Source: Streptomyces stelliscabiei
GTDB lineage: Bacteria; Actinomycetota; Actinomycetes; Streptomycetales; Streptomycetaceae
Assembly: GCF_014873495.1 (NCBI RefSeq)
Contig: NZ_JADBGF010000001.1
Location: forward strand, 7,626,001 to 7,690,000
DNA length: 64,000 bases
Reading direction: 5' to 3'
This document shows, piece by piece, positions 42,984-54,303 of this stretch (its first letter is position 1; each line of letters opens with the position of its first letter). Both the position numbers and the translations under genes were made by a program. The notes below the pieces were generated by a model, which ran no database searches, was not told the DNA's origin, and worked only from the letters and a program-made list of their open reading frames with translations.

Positions 42984-43239
42984 GATCCTCCCTTCGGCTA
43001 CGCGCCCATTCTGCGGGCGAGGGTCGGACTTGGGGGAGCGCACGCCGCAGCAGAAGCCCTACCGATTGACGGGTAGGCCGTGCGGGGAGCGGACTCCAAT
43101 TCTTCCTGGCGAACTTGGTTGCGGCAACGAGCAATTGGGGCCACTGACAGTTTTGTGGTGATTCACTGCTTATATCCCTGCACATAGGGCTCGTCGGCAA
43201 CGCCCGGCGGTAACGCGCTCCGTTCGGGCGCCTGGTCGG

Positions 43240-45420
<2,181 letters not shown>

Positions 45421-45553
45421 GACCCCATGCAACCCGATGCCTCGGACATCGCGCGAACGAGCGGGTCGAACTGTGGACAGCTTCTGACGTGATCATGGTC
45501 GGACTTATCCACAGGTCAAAGCGGAATCTCAAGATCCGCGAGATGGTCACCGC

Positions 45554-47089
45554 ATGACGAATCACAGCGAAGCCGCCGGGACCCCCGGCAACAGTGACAT
45601 CAGCGGGCAGAAGGGGTGCGGTGGCAGGGGGCCCTCCTCCGCCTTTCTGGGACACCGAGCGGCCACCGAGCCCGGCGGGCAACCACAGGTGACCCTCCGC
45701 ACGCCGGCCGAACTCGCCGATGCCCTGCCCTACCTGCTGGGATACCGCCCCGAGGACAGCATCGTCCTCGTCGCACTGCACGACCGGGACACACGAGGCC
45801 GATTCGGCGGGAGGGCACGGCTGGGCATCCCGGCCCAGACGGACGACTGGCAGTCCGTCGCCCAGCAGCTGGCCCACGGTCTGGTGACCGGAAGTGAGCG
45901 CCGGGGAGCCAAGCCGGAGAGCATGGTCGCCTTCCTCTGCCAGGACCCGGCGAGCGGTGAGTCACCGCGTGACGTCATGGAACGCCTGCGGCCACTCGCC
46001 CAGCTGCTGCGCAGGGCCTGCGGCAGCATGGACGTGCCGGTGGTCGAGGCCCTGTGCATCTCCGACGGTCGTTTCTGGTCCTACTGCTGCCCCGGCAACG
46101 GATGCTGCGCGCCCGACGGACAGCCGATGGGGCTGCCGGGCACCTCCGTGCTGGCCGCCGCCGCGACCTACGCCGGCCTCCAGGTGCGCGGCACCCTGAA
46201 AGAGATGCGGGCCAGGCTCCTGCCGTGGGAGACCGCCGCCGCGCTCCAGCAGGAAGCGGCCCTCGACTCCGCGCAGTCCGCCCTCGTTCCCAGGATCCTG
46301 GACGTGCAAAGCCGCAGGGAAGTGGCCGAGGAGACCCTCGCGGTGGCACGGCGCGTCATCGGACGCCTGGCGGGCACCCCGACCTCGACCGCACCGCTGG
46401 ACGCGGACCTCCTCGACGACGAACTCGTCACACACGAAGACGCCGCCACCCTCATCCTCGGACTCCAGGACCGCGCCACCCGCGATCGCGCAGCCGAATG
46501 GATGGAAGGCGACGAGGCGGCCCCGGCGCTTCGTCTCTGGCGCACCCTCGCCCGACGCTGCGTCGGCCCCTACGGCGAGCATGCAGCCGCCCCGCTCACA
46601 CTCGTCGGCTGGGTCGCCTGGTCCTCCGGTGACGAACTGGAGGCCCGCGAAGCCCTCGCCATGGCCCTCGCCGCCGACCCCGACTACCTCTTCGCCCGCC
46701 TCCTCCACCAGGCCTGCAACGAAGGGCTCGACCCCGAGTCCATTCGCCGCTGCCTGCGCTCGGAGCGCAGGGGCCGCGATCTGGCGGCCGCGGGTGCGGG
46801 GACCGACAGCGAGAGGAGCGCCGCTGACCCGTCGCCCGACAACCCCTCTGCCTCGGACCGACCCTGCGTCGCCGTCGGCCCCCGTCGCCGACGCAGGCCC
46901 CGTTCGGAGGGAGGCACCGAGGCCCGTGCCGTCCGGCGATCACCCGGTGCGGCGCAAGCCCGCCGCTCACGTTCCGCCGGCGGCAGCCCACCTGTCGGCC
47001 GACGACCGGGACGTACGGCGGACGGGGCGAGCGGACGGGCACAAGCCCGCCGTACGGCCGGGGGGCAGTCCAGGGAGGGGGAGACGTGA
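45554..47089 (+). CDS. DUF4192 domain protein
   Basis: The 511-residue protein has an actinobacterial DUF4192 domain at about residues 35-400, opening with VTLRTPAELADALPYLLGYRPEDSIVLVAL. It later has SDGRFWSYCCPGNGCCAPDGQPMG (about 172-195), whose Cys cluster could bind metal, and a helical repeat-like end (GWVAWSSGDELEAREALAMALAADPDYLFARLL). The last 100 residues are Arg/Ser/Gly-rich and probably disordered. The biochemical role is unknown. The gene diverges from recQ with 133 bp between. Confidence 0.87.
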   Translation: MTNHSEAAGTPGNSDISGQKGCGGRGPSSAFLGHRAATEPGGQPQVTLRTPAELADALPYLLGYRPEDSIVLVALHDRDTRGRFGGRARLGIPAQTDDWQSVAQQLAHGLVTGSERRGAKPESMVAFLCQDPASGESPRDVMERLRPLAQLLRRACGSMDVPVVEALCISDGRFWSYCCPGNGCCAPDGQPMGLPGTSVLAAAATYAGLQVRGTLKEMRARLLPWETAAALQQEAALDSAQSALVPRILDVQSRREVAEETLAVARRVIGRLAGTPTSTAPLDADLLDDELVTHEDAATLILGLQDRATRDRAAEWMEGDEAAPALRLWRTLARRCVGPYGEHAAAPLTLVGWVAWSSGDELEAREALAMALAADPDYLFARLLHQACNEGLDPESIRRCLRSERRGRDLAAAGAGTDSERSAADPSPDNPSASDRPCVAVGPRRRRRPRSEGGTEARAVRRSPGAAQARRSRSAGGSPPVGRRPGRTADGASGRAQARRTAGGQSREGET

Positions 47090-47724
47090 GCGTGTGGAAC
47101 TGGTCAAGTCACGGCATGCCTCGCATTCCCCGCATGCATGCGCTGTTCGGGATCTGGGCGTACCTGAGCGCCACGCGCCTCCACGGGGATCGGGCGAGCC
47201 GCAATTGCGGAGCCGGGTTGAGCGCCTCGGCCGTGCTCCGGAAGCATCTGGGCACGCTGCCCTGCCTTGCCGCCCGCACGAGTGCGGCTCTGCGACTCCG
47301 AGTGCGCCCGAAGCCACTGCTCGACCGCGGTGCGCGGCTACGGTCCTGCTGGGGTACGCGGCTACGGCCCCTCTGCGGTGCGCGCCGGCTGTCCTTCTGC
47401 GGCGGCGGGTCGACGCGAGTGCGGCCTGTGCGCCGCGCTCATGTCGGCCCCCGCCCCCTCCGCGAATCGCAGCAGCTGCCTGAGGCTGAGGCCACCCCTT
47501 GCGGTTCCACGGTCACCCACGGCGCAGCGGCACGACGTGCTGGTTCGGTCGGCCTCTCCGGGCGGGGGCGTGACCCGGGGCGCAGCCGCTCCGTTCACCT
47601 GTGTGGCGGTACCCGTGGCCTGGTTCCGCCGCCCCGCCACCCTGTCCCACACTCCGTCCCTCTCCGGTTCCCCACTCGGTGCCGAGCGCACCCCACGCGC
47701 GCCGAAGACAGAAGAAGCCGCCCC
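47090..47724. other. Intergenic region before the debranching-like gene
   Basis: The 635 bp have no convincing gene. A near-duplicate (GTGCGCGGCTACGGTCCT at 47331-47348; GTACGCGGCTACGGCCCC at 47355-47372) is present. The overlapping open frames have shadow-like composition. It presumably contains the promoter of the gene at 47725. Confidence 0.5.
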
Positions 47725-49950
47725 ATGTCCCTCCCCTCGTTGCCCGAAGCCCGTGATGACGTTCCGACCTTCCGCAGGCCCGTCCAACCCTCTCCCCGGG
47801 CCCGTGGAGACGGCGTCGGCGTTCCCCGCGGGGACCTCCGCACCCCGGCGACCCGAGCCGTGGGCCCACGCCCGGGAGGCCTGGGTGGTCCCGGGGCATC
47901 CGTGCCCGACGCGGGGGGCTCTCCGGGGCCTCGGCTGCCTGCGCAGCCAGGAACGGCGAGCACGTCGACCTCGCGGTCGCCCACCTCCGCCCCGCGCCGC
48001 CCCCCGGAGCTGCCACCGGCCCACACCACGCTGATCTGTGTCGCCCTGCCGGGCCTCGCGATCTCGACGGACCAGGGCCAGCTGAACGGCGACGGGCTGG
48101 AGGGTTTCTACCGTGCGGGACGGCGCATGCTCTCCCGCTGTCAGGTGCGGGTGGCCGGACGCGAACCGCTCGCGGTGCAGGCACGGATGGTGACGGCCGA
48201 CCGGGCCCGGTTCATGGCGACCCTGCGCCTGTCCACCGACGCCGGACCGGATCCGGACGTCATGGTCGAGCGCACCCGGTACGCGGACGGCACCGAGCGG
48301 ATCACCCTGCACAGCACGGCCCGTCGCCCACTGCACCTGCCCGTCGAGGTGGCATTGGGCACGGATCTCGCGGAGCTGGGGGCGGTCGCCTCCGGCAGCG
48401 CGGGGCCCGAACTGCCGGCAAGCGTCCACGACTCCGGCCTCCGCTGGTCCTGCGTCAACGGACACTCCACGGTGACCGCCCATCCTCCGCCCACCGACGC
48501 CCTGGCCTCCGCGGGACTGCTGCGCTGGGAGCTGCAACTCCCGCCCGGCGGCAGCCGGAGTGTGGAGCTGCGCGTGCGACCTGACGGCGCAGGACCCATC
48601 AGGCCGGTGGGGCGGGGTGCCACCAGCCCGCTCGCCCAGGCACGCGTCGCCGGGGACGACCCGGCGGCGCAGTCCCTGCTGCACACCTGCCTGGAGGACC
48701 TGGAGGCTCTGCTGCTGCGTGACCCGAGGAACCCGTCCGACACCCACCTCGCGGCGGGCGCGCCCTGGCGCTGCGGGATGACTCCGGCCGACGCGCTCGT
48801 CGCGGCCCGGATGACGCTGCCGCTCGGTACGCGCCTCGCGGCAGGCACCCTGCGCACCCTGGCCCGCACCCAACTCGAGAGCAGGGGAGCACAGTCCGGC
48901 ATGATTCCGGGCCCCCGACGGGACGCGGGCCCGCATCTGCCGCCGGGCTGCACGGGTATCGAGGCGACCCTGCTGTTTCCCGTGCTCCTCGCGGAGGCCC
49001 GGCGGTGGGGACTCCCCGAGCAGGAGACCGAGGCACTGCTGCCTGCCGCCGAGCGCTGCCTGAGGTGGCTGCGGGGCGCGGTCGGAAGCGGTGTCTATCT
49101 GCCCGACCCGGGCCCGGGCGGACCGCTGCGTTGCGAGACCCAGGCCCATGCCCACCGGGCCGCTCTCCTGGGCGCCGACCTTCTCGACGCGTACGGCCGG
49201 CCGGGTGGTGCCGAGCTGCGGGACTGGGCGAGCGAGCAGCGGAGCCGGTTCATGGCGGACTTCTGGGTGGAGGACCGGAGCGGGGGCAGACCCGCCGCCG
49301 CCCGCACCCCGGACGGGCGCCTGGTGCCGCACCTGGGCGCGGGGGCCGCTCACCTTCTCGACACCGGGCTGCTCGGCGCGGGAGAGCTGGCTGCGGGACT
49401 CCTCGACAAGGTGCGCACCGAACAGCTGGCACGCCTGCTCGGAGGGCCCGCCATGGACTCAGGGTGGGGGCTGCGGAGCCTGGGGGCGAAGGAGGCCGCG
49501 TACAACCCCTTCGGTCATCGCGGCGGCGCCGTACGCGTGCAGGAGACGGCGGTGGCGGTCGCGGGACTGGCGGCCGCCGGTTACGAGAAGGAGGCGAGCG
49601 CCCTGCTGCGGGGCGTGCTGGCGGCGGCCGAGAGCTTCGGACACCGGCTGCCGGAGATGTACGCGGGGGAGCAGCGGACCGCGGGAGGCGCCCCGCTGCC
49701 GCATCCCGCCTCCTGCAGACCGGCCGCGACGGCGGCGGGCGCCGGGGTGCTGCTGCTCGCCACCCTTGTCGGGATCCGACCCGACGCCCCGGCGGGGACG
49801 GTGACCCTGCGACCGGTGCGCAGTGCGCCGCTGGGCGAGATCGGCTTGACGGGACTGCGGGTCGCGGGGGCCCCGTTCGCCGTACGCGTCAGCAGGCTGG
49901 GGCTCGCGATGGTCGAGGAGGCGGCCGACGGACTGCAGTTGGGAGTGTGA
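47725..49950 (+). CDS. Glycogen-debranching-enzyme N-terminal-domain protein (putative amylo-1,6-glucosidase-like)
   Basis: The 741-residue protein has a disordered Pro/Gly-rich start (about residues 1-105). A beta-sandwich domain of the glycogen debranching N-terminal type follows: LICVALPGLAISTDQGQLNGDGLEGFYRAGRRMLSRCQV (about 110-150) and VERTRYADGTERITL. A (alpha/alpha)6-barrel glycosidase-like C-terminal part (about 320-740) has WRCGMTPADALVAARM, MIPGPRRDAG and NPFGHRGGAVRVQETAVAVAGLAAAGY. It may hydrolyse an alpha-glucan or trehalose-like glycan. I cannot confirm the catalytic acids. ATG 47725 has GAAGAAG upstream; a much longer upstream open frame is rejected. Confidence 0.8.
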   Translation: MSLPSLPEARDDVPTFRRPVQPSPRARGDGVGVPRGDLRTPATRAVGPRPGGLGGPGASVPDAGGSPGPRLPAQPGTASTSTSRSPTSAPRRPPELPPAHTTLICVALPGLAISTDQGQLNGDGLEGFYRAGRRMLSRCQVRVAGREPLAVQARMVTADRARFMATLRLSTDAGPDPDVMVERTRYADGTERITLHSTARRPLHLPVEVALGTDLAELGAVASGSAGPELPASVHDSGLRWSCVNGHSTVTAHPPPTDALASAGLLRWELQLPPGGSRSVELRVRPDGAGPIRPVGRGATSPLAQARVAGDDPAAQSLLHTCLEDLEALLLRDPRNPSDTHLAAGAPWRCGMTPADALVAARMTLPLGTRLAAGTLRTLARTQLESRGAQSGMIPGPRRDAGPHLPPGCTGIEATLLFPVLLAEARRWGLPEQETEALLPAAERCLRWLRGAVGSGVYLPDPGPGGPLRCETQAHAHRAALLGADLLDAYGRPGGAELRDWASEQRSRFMADFWVEDRSGGRPAAARTPDGRLVPHLGAGAAHLLDTGLLGAGELAAGLLDKVRTEQLARLLGGPAMDSGWGLRSLGAKEAAYNPFGHRGGAVRVQETAVAVAGLAAAGYEKEASALLRGVLAAAESFGHRLPEMYAGEQRTAGGAPLPHPASCRPAATAAGAGVLLLATLVGIRPDAPAGTVTLRPVRSAPLGEIGLTGLRVAGAPFAVRVSRLGLAMVEEAADGLQLGV

Positions 49951-50073
49951 CCTCGCGCGACACCGGACGGGACTGCGGGTGGCATCGGCTTCCCCAGGGC
50001 CCGAGCGCGGCCCTGGGATCGGTGGCGGACAGAAGTGGATCAAGTGGGGAAGCGGCAGCGAAGGGAGTGTTTA

Positions 50074-50088
50074 TCGTCAGGCAGACGA
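50074..50088. promoter_or_regulatory. Inverted repeat overlapping the Nudix regulator promoter
   Basis: TCGTC-AGGCA-GACGA ends two bases before the -10 element TATGAT (50090-50095). It is a plausible operator for autoregulation by the downstream winged-helix protein. Confidence 0.5.
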
Positions 50089-50089
50089 C

Positions 50090-50095
50090 TATGAT
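50090..50095 (+). promoter_or_regulatory. -10 element (TATGAT) of the Nudix regulator gene
   Basis: A near-perfect TATGAT is followed after 6 nt by ATG 50102, with no ribosome binding site: a strong leaderless candidate. Confidence 0.6.
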
Positions 50096-50101
50096 CGCGG
50101 C

Positions 50102-50860
50102 ATGCCCTACGACCCGTCGGACTACCCGCCCTTCGCTGTCACCGTGGACCTGGTCGTGCTGACCGTCCGTCGTCACGCGCTCTGCGCGCTGACGGTACGG
50201 CGGGGCGAACAGCCTTTCCAGGGGCGGTGGGCGTTGCCCGGTGGCTTCGTCCGGCCGGACGAGGACCTGTCGCAGGCCGCAGCCCGGGAGCTGGCCGAGG
50301 AGACCGGCCTGACCGCCCATGAACCGTCCGAGCCCGCTCAGGACAACGGCGCGCACCTGGAGCAGCTGGCGACCTACGGCGACCCCAAGCGCGACCCCCG
50401 GATGAGGGTCGTCAGCGTCGCCCACCTCGCCCTTGCTCCGGACCTGCCGGCGCCGCGGCCGGGCGGGGACGCCAACAGCGCACGCTGGGCGCCGGTCGAG
50501 GAATTGCTGGAGCAGGGCGGCTACGGACGTGACGGCGAACCGGTGGCGCCGTTGGCCTTCGACCATGCGCAGATCCTCGCGGACGGGGTGGAGCGCGCCC
50601 GTTCCAAGATCGAGTACTCGTCGCTGGCCACCGCCTTCTGCCCGCCGGAGTTCACAGTCGGCGAGCTGCGTCGGGTCTACGAGGCGGTGTGGGGCGTGGC
50701 GCTGGACCCGCGCAACTTCCACCGCAAGGTGACGGGTACGCCGGGATTCCTGGTGCCCACAGGGGGTACCACCACGCGCCAGGGCGGCCGCCCCGCCCAG
50801 CTCTTCCGCGCCGGTGGTGCCACCCTCCTCAACCCGCCGATGCTGCGCCCCGAGGTCTGA
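50102..50860 (+). CDS. Nudix-hydrolase-related regulator with winged helix (NrtR-like)
   Basis: The 252-residue protein has an N-terminal Nudix domain with an intact Nudix box (GX5EX7REUXEEXGU at residues 48-70; Glu54, Arg62, Glu63, Glu66, Glu67). A C-terminal winged helix of the NrtR type follows (about 165-250: IEYSSLATAFCPPEFTVGELRRVYEAVWG, then NFHRKV). NrtR proteins sense ADP-ribose and control NAD metabolism. No NAD genes are adjacent, so the targets are unknown. Because the box is intact, it may also hydrolyse a nucleotide. Its promoter overlaps an inverted repeat. Confidence 0.88.
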   Translation: MPYDPSDYPPFAVTVDLVVLTVRRHALCALTVRRGEQPFQGRWALPGGFVRPDEDLSQAAARELAEETGLTAHEPSEPAQDNGAHLEQLATYGDPKRDPRMRVVSVAHLALAPDLPAPRPGGDANSARWAPVEELLEQGGYGRDGEPVAPLAFDHAQILADGVERARSKIEYSSLATAFCPPEFTVGELRRVYEAVWGVALDPRNFHRKVTGTPGFLVPTGGTTTRQGGRPAQLFRAGGATLLNPPMLRPEV

Positions 50861-51054
50861 CCCGGCAGGGGCCGACGGCGGCGGCCGAGCCTGCGCCGCC
50901 CGTGCGACGGCCTCGCTCGTGGGCGGCTGCCGAGGGTGCTCGGGGAGGGTGAGTCCGGGGCTCGGGCCCAGGATCGGCGTGTGGCTTGCCCGGCGGTGGT
51001 GTGGCTGCCCGCGAAGTGCACCGCAAGATACCCGAAAAAACGGACATACCGCGC

Positions 51055-51060
51055 TATCTT
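51055..51060 (+). promoter_or_regulatory. -10 element (TATCTT) of the fused ABC gene
   Basis: TATCTT ends 7 nt before GTG 51068 inside an A+T-richer island (about 51025-51060). There is no Shine-Dalgarno sequence, so leaderless translation is probable. Confidence 0.5.
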
Positions 51061-51067
51061 GCCTAGG

Positions 51068-53230
51068 GTGATCCAGGCCCTCGGATTGACCAGCAATCCC
51101 CGCAAGGAGCTTCCGCCTGCCGTCGACGATGTGTCCTTCGAGGCGCACTCCGGTCGCGTCACCGCACTCCTCGGGGCTCCCGGTGCGGGCAAGTCGACCG
51201 TGCTGAAACTCGCCCTCGAACTGCAACAGGGCCGTGGGGTGGCCTACTTCAGGGGCCGCCCCCTGCACCGCATCGCCCACCCCACACGCGAAGTGGGTGT
51301 CCTCCTCGGCGACGTCCCCGGCCACCCCGCCCGCACCGTCCGCGGGCATCTGCGCATGCTGTGCGCGGCCGCGGGGCTGCCCGCACGGCGTGCCGACGAA
51401 GTCCTGGAGGTCGTGGGACTGGTCAGTCTCGGCGACGCGCGGCTGAACACGCTCTCGCGTGGCATGGACCGCCGCCTCGGCCTGGCCTGCGCCCTGCTGT
51501 CCGACCCGCACACCCTCGTGCTGGACGACCCCACCGACGGGCTGGCGGTCCGCGAGGGGCGATGGCTGCACGGAATCATGCGCGCGCACGCCGACCAGGG
51601 CGGCACGGTCCTGTTCACCACCGGCGATCCGAAGGAGGCGGCGCGGACCGCAGATCGGGTCCTCACCCTCGAACGGGGCAGGCTCGTCGCGGACCAGGAG
51701 GTCGCGGACTTCTCCCGCACCCGGCTCCGGCCCAGGGTCGCCGTCCGCACCCCGCACGCCGCCCGGCTCGAAGTGCTGCTCACGAAGGAGGCCCGGACCG
51801 CGCGGCGTTCCGTGGAGATCGTGCGGGAGGGCGGGAACCGGCTGTCGGTGTACGGCAGTACGTGTGCCGAGATCGGCGAGACCGTGTTCCGGCACGGCAT
51901 CCTCGTCCACCAACTCGCGGACGAGATCGGGGACATGGGCCCCACGCCGCCGTCGGTGCCGGTGCCGGTGCCGTCAACACCGCCGTCGCTCGCAGATGAA
52001 GGCCCGGCGGTGGCCGAGACCGCTCGGGGCCCGCTTCAGGAGACCCGCGGGTCGATCGACGAGTGCCTGGCACCCACCGACGACCCGCACGCACTCAGCA
52101 GCGACCCGTACGAACGCACCGGTGACCCGCACGCACCCACCAGCGACCCGCACGAACTCAGCAGCGACCCGCACGAACTCACCGGCGACCCTCACGCTCA
52201 CGAAGCCGCCGAAGATCCCCAGGCGACCGCCGATGAGACGTGGACGCTGGCTGACGGCTCATCGGAGGTCAACCCGGCGCCTCTCATCGACCTCGAACCC
52301 CCCGCAGACTCCGCGCCGCGCACGGATGCCGAATCCCGTGATCATTTCCGTCCACATCCGGATCCCACCACTGATGACCACCTCGGGACACGCCCGGGTC
52401 GCGTACCGAGCGACCCGCCCGGTACGGTCGCGCTGCCGCCGCCCATCACGGTGCGCCCGGCGCCAAGCCCGTTGCGGCCGCTGCGTTACGAGCTGCGGCG
52501 GGCGGGCGGGGTCGGCACCGCGTACTTCACCGCGGCGGCGGTGCTCGTCACCTCCGCCCTCATGTCGGTGCTCCTGGCCAGGATCGGGCACACTCCACAA
52601 CCGCGGCTGCTGGCGTCATGGCCGCGAGAGCTGCCGCTGCCGCCCGCGGCCATCGGGGCGGGGCTGCTCGGGGCGATCGCCTTCGGCGACGAGTTCCGCC
52701 ACCCCGCCCTGGCCGCTGCCCGCGGCACCGTCCCTCGCCGACTGGGGCTGCTCCTCGCGAAACTGCTCGTCGCGGCGGTCACCGCGCTGCTGCTGGCCGT
52801 CCTCACCGTGGGGTGCGACCTCGAAGTGCTCTATCTCGTCTACGGGCCGGAACTCGTCTCGGTTCCCGCCGACTGGTTCCCGCTCGGCGCGAGTTGGCTC
52901 GGCCTCGTCGTGGGGTGTGCCTGGGCCGGGGTGCTCGCGGCGGGCGTCTTCCGGTCCACGTCCGCCGGGCTCGCCGCCGTGGTCGCCGTGCCCCTCGTCG
53001 TCGTACCCCTGGTGCAGCAGGCGCTGGAGGGAACAACTGTGCGGAGTGCGGTCGGGTTTCCGGTGCGGCTGCGTGAGCTCGTACTGGTGCAGTGGCCGTT
53101 CGGGGGAGGGCGTTATCTGGAGGCCGTGGCGCGGACGGTCTCCCAACCCGTGGGCGGGGCGCTGTTGTTGTCGCTGACGGCGCTGCTGGGGGCCTACGTG
53201 CTCACCAACCTCCGCAGCCGGGTCCGGTGA
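51068..53230 (+). CDS. ABC transporter: ATP-binding domain fused to membrane permease domain
   Basis: The 720-residue single-chain transporter starts at GTG 51068. The ATPase domain (about residues 1-230) has Walker A GAPGAGKST (36-44), signature LSRGMDRR (deviating from LSGGQ), and Walker B LVLDDPT with Asp in place of catalytic Glu. The switch region reads LFTTGDP without the usual His. A long Pro/Asp-rich linker (about 300-470) contains six 7-residue DPHxxxx repeats. The C-terminal domain (about 475-720) has about six spans, ABC-2-like (AAGVFRSTSAGLAAVVAVPLVVVPLV). The substrate is unknown; antibiotic or lipid export is a guess. Confidence 0.85.
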   Translation: MIQALGLTSNPRKELPPAVDDVSFEAHSGRVTALLGAPGAGKSTVLKLALELQQGRGVAYFRGRPLHRIAHPTREVGVLLGDVPGHPARTVRGHLRMLCAAAGLPARRADEVLEVVGLVSLGDARLNTLSRGMDRRLGLACALLSDPHTLVLDDPTDGLAVREGRWLHGIMRAHADQGGTVLFTTGDPKEAARTADRVLTLERGRLVADQEVADFSRTRLRPRVAVRTPHAARLEVLLTKEARTARRSVEIVREGGNRLSVYGSTCAEIGETVFRHGILVHQLADEIGDMGPTPPSVPVPVPSTPPSLADEGPAVAETARGPLQETRGSIDECLAPTDDPHALSSDPYERTGDPHAPTSDPHELSSDPHELTGDPHAHEAAEDPQATADETWTLADGSSEVNPAPLIDLEPPADSAPRTDAESRDHFRPHPDPTTDDHLGTRPGRVPSDPPGTVALPPPITVRPAPSPLRPLRYELRRAGGVGTAYFTAAAVLVTSALMSVLLARIGHTPQPRLLASWPRELPLPPAAIGAGLLGAIAFGDEFRHPALAAARGTVPRRLGLLLAKLLVAAVTALLLAVLTVGCDLEVLYLVYGPELVSVPADWFPLGASWLGLVVGCAWAGVLAAGVFRSTSAGLAAVVAVPLVVVPLVQQALEGTTVRSAVGFPVRLRELVLVQWPFGGGRYLEAVARTVSQPVGGALLLSLTALLGAYVLTNLRSRVR
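52082..52207. repeat. Six 21-bp tandem repeats in the ABC linker
   Basis: Six imperfect head-to-tail units encode seven residues each, with consensus DPHELSS/DPHxxTG (one unit is DPYERTG). They lie in the linker between ATPase and permease domains and keep the frame intact. Confidence 0.85.
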
Positions 53231-53316
53231 TGATCGTCCTCATCCTTTCGTGCTCACTGTCCGTGCCCTTGCGTTGGCGCAATGCGCACAACTCCTCGTA
53301 GAACGCCCATTTCTTT

Positions 53317-53323
53317 CCGATAA
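53317..53323 (+). promoter_or_regulatory. Candidate sigma-WhiG -10 (CCGATAA) of whiH
   Basis: CCGATAA resembles the WhiG/FliA-type -10 (GCCGATAA). A weak -35 candidate (TAGA at about 53299-53302) lies about 14 nt before it. whiH is known to be transcribed by sigma-WhiG in S. coelicolor, which supports this position about 93 bp before the start. Confidence 0.45.
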
Positions 53324-53415
53324 GGCGTCAATTGCGACGGGGTGAGCGATCACCCTTTCGTGTGCTTTTCACCAAAGACCTCAAGGGAGTTGGAAACGCA
53401 GCCGACAAAGGATGC

Positions 53416-54303
53416 GTGAGTACCCTTGCGCACACCATGATGACCGCCGCCCGCTCCGCCGACTCAGGCCTCGCCGGACCGGGCGATCTCGACCGCTACC
53501 CGTACGCCGAGCACGCGGGCGTCGACCGCGTGGGCCTCCCCGCCTGGGACGGCGCCGAGCCCGAACTGGGCCGCGTGGGCCGCCGCGCCGCCGGGAGCCG
53601 GGGACGCGGACTGCACGGCCAACTCGTCCAGCAGCTCGGCCAGATGATCGTCTCCGGCGACCTCGGCGCGGACCGACCCCTCGTGCCCGAGGAGATCGGC
53701 CAGCGCTTCGAGGTCTCCCGCACCGTCGTCCGTGAATCCCTGCGTGTCCTGGAGGCCAAGGGCCTGGTCAGCGCGCGCCCGAACGTCGGCACGCGCGTCC
53801 GGCCGGTCAGCGACTGGAACCTGCTCGACCCCGACATCATCGAATGGCGGGCCTTCGGTCCGCAGCGCGACAACCAGCGGCGCGAGCTCAGCGAGCTGCG
53901 CTGGACGATCGAGCCCCTGGCCGCCCGCCTCGCCGCCGGTCACGGCCGTGACGACGTCCAGCAGCGTCTTGGCGACATGGTCGAGCTCATGGGCCACGCC
54001 ATGGCGCAGGGCGACCCGCTGACCTTCTCGCGCGCGGACGCCGAGTTCCACTCGCTGCTCATCCAGCTCGCGGGCAACCGGATGCTGGAGCACCTCTCCG
54101 GCATCGTCTCCTCGGCACTGCAGGTCTCGGGCGGCCCGGCCACCGGGTGTGACCGACCGACCGAGTCGACCCTCACGCACCACGCCCGGATCGTCGACGC
54201 CCTCGCCGCGGGCGACGGAGCGGCGGCCGAGGCGGCCATGCGTCAAGTGCTGATCATCCACCCCGAGGTGGAGCGTGTGGTGCCGGCGCCGCGCGAACAC
54301 TGA
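53416..54303 (+). CDS. whiH: Sporulation regulator WhiH (GntR family)
   Basis: WhiH is a GntR/FadR-family repressor-activator needed for sporulation septation in aerial hyphae. The 295-residue length equals the S. coelicolor protein. The N-terminal winged helix (about residues 70-135) has GLHGQLVQQLGQMIVSGDLG and FEVSRTVVRESLRVLEAKGLVSARPNVGTRV. The all-helical FCD domain (about 150-285) has ELRWTIEPLAARLAA and ADAEFHSLLIQLAGNRM. GTG 53416 (VSTLAHTMM) has AAAGGA upstream; the 28 codons upstream are not conserved in character. It is adjacent to hrdB, as in other Streptomyces. Confidence 0.93.
   Translation: MSTLAHTMMTAARSADSGLAGPGDLDRYPYAEHAGVDRVGLPAWDGAEPELGRVGRRAAGSRGRGLHGQLVQQLGQMIVSGDLGADRPLVPEEIGQRFEVSRTVVRESLRVLEAKGLVSARPNVGTRVRPVSDWNLLDPDIIEWRAFGPQRDNQRRELSELRWTIEPLAARLAAGHGRDDVQQRLGDMVELMGHAMAQGDPLTFSRADAEFHSLLIQLAGNRMLEHLSGIVSSALQVSGGPATGCDRPTESTLTHHARIVDALAAGDGAAAEAAMRQVLIIHPEVERVVPAPREH

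Noticed and set aside
47267..48034. Possible gene upstream of and overlapping the debranching-like gene
   Set aside because: The Pro/Ser/Arg-rich translation looks like a frame shadow, has no family features, and overlaps the better-supported frame starting at 47725.
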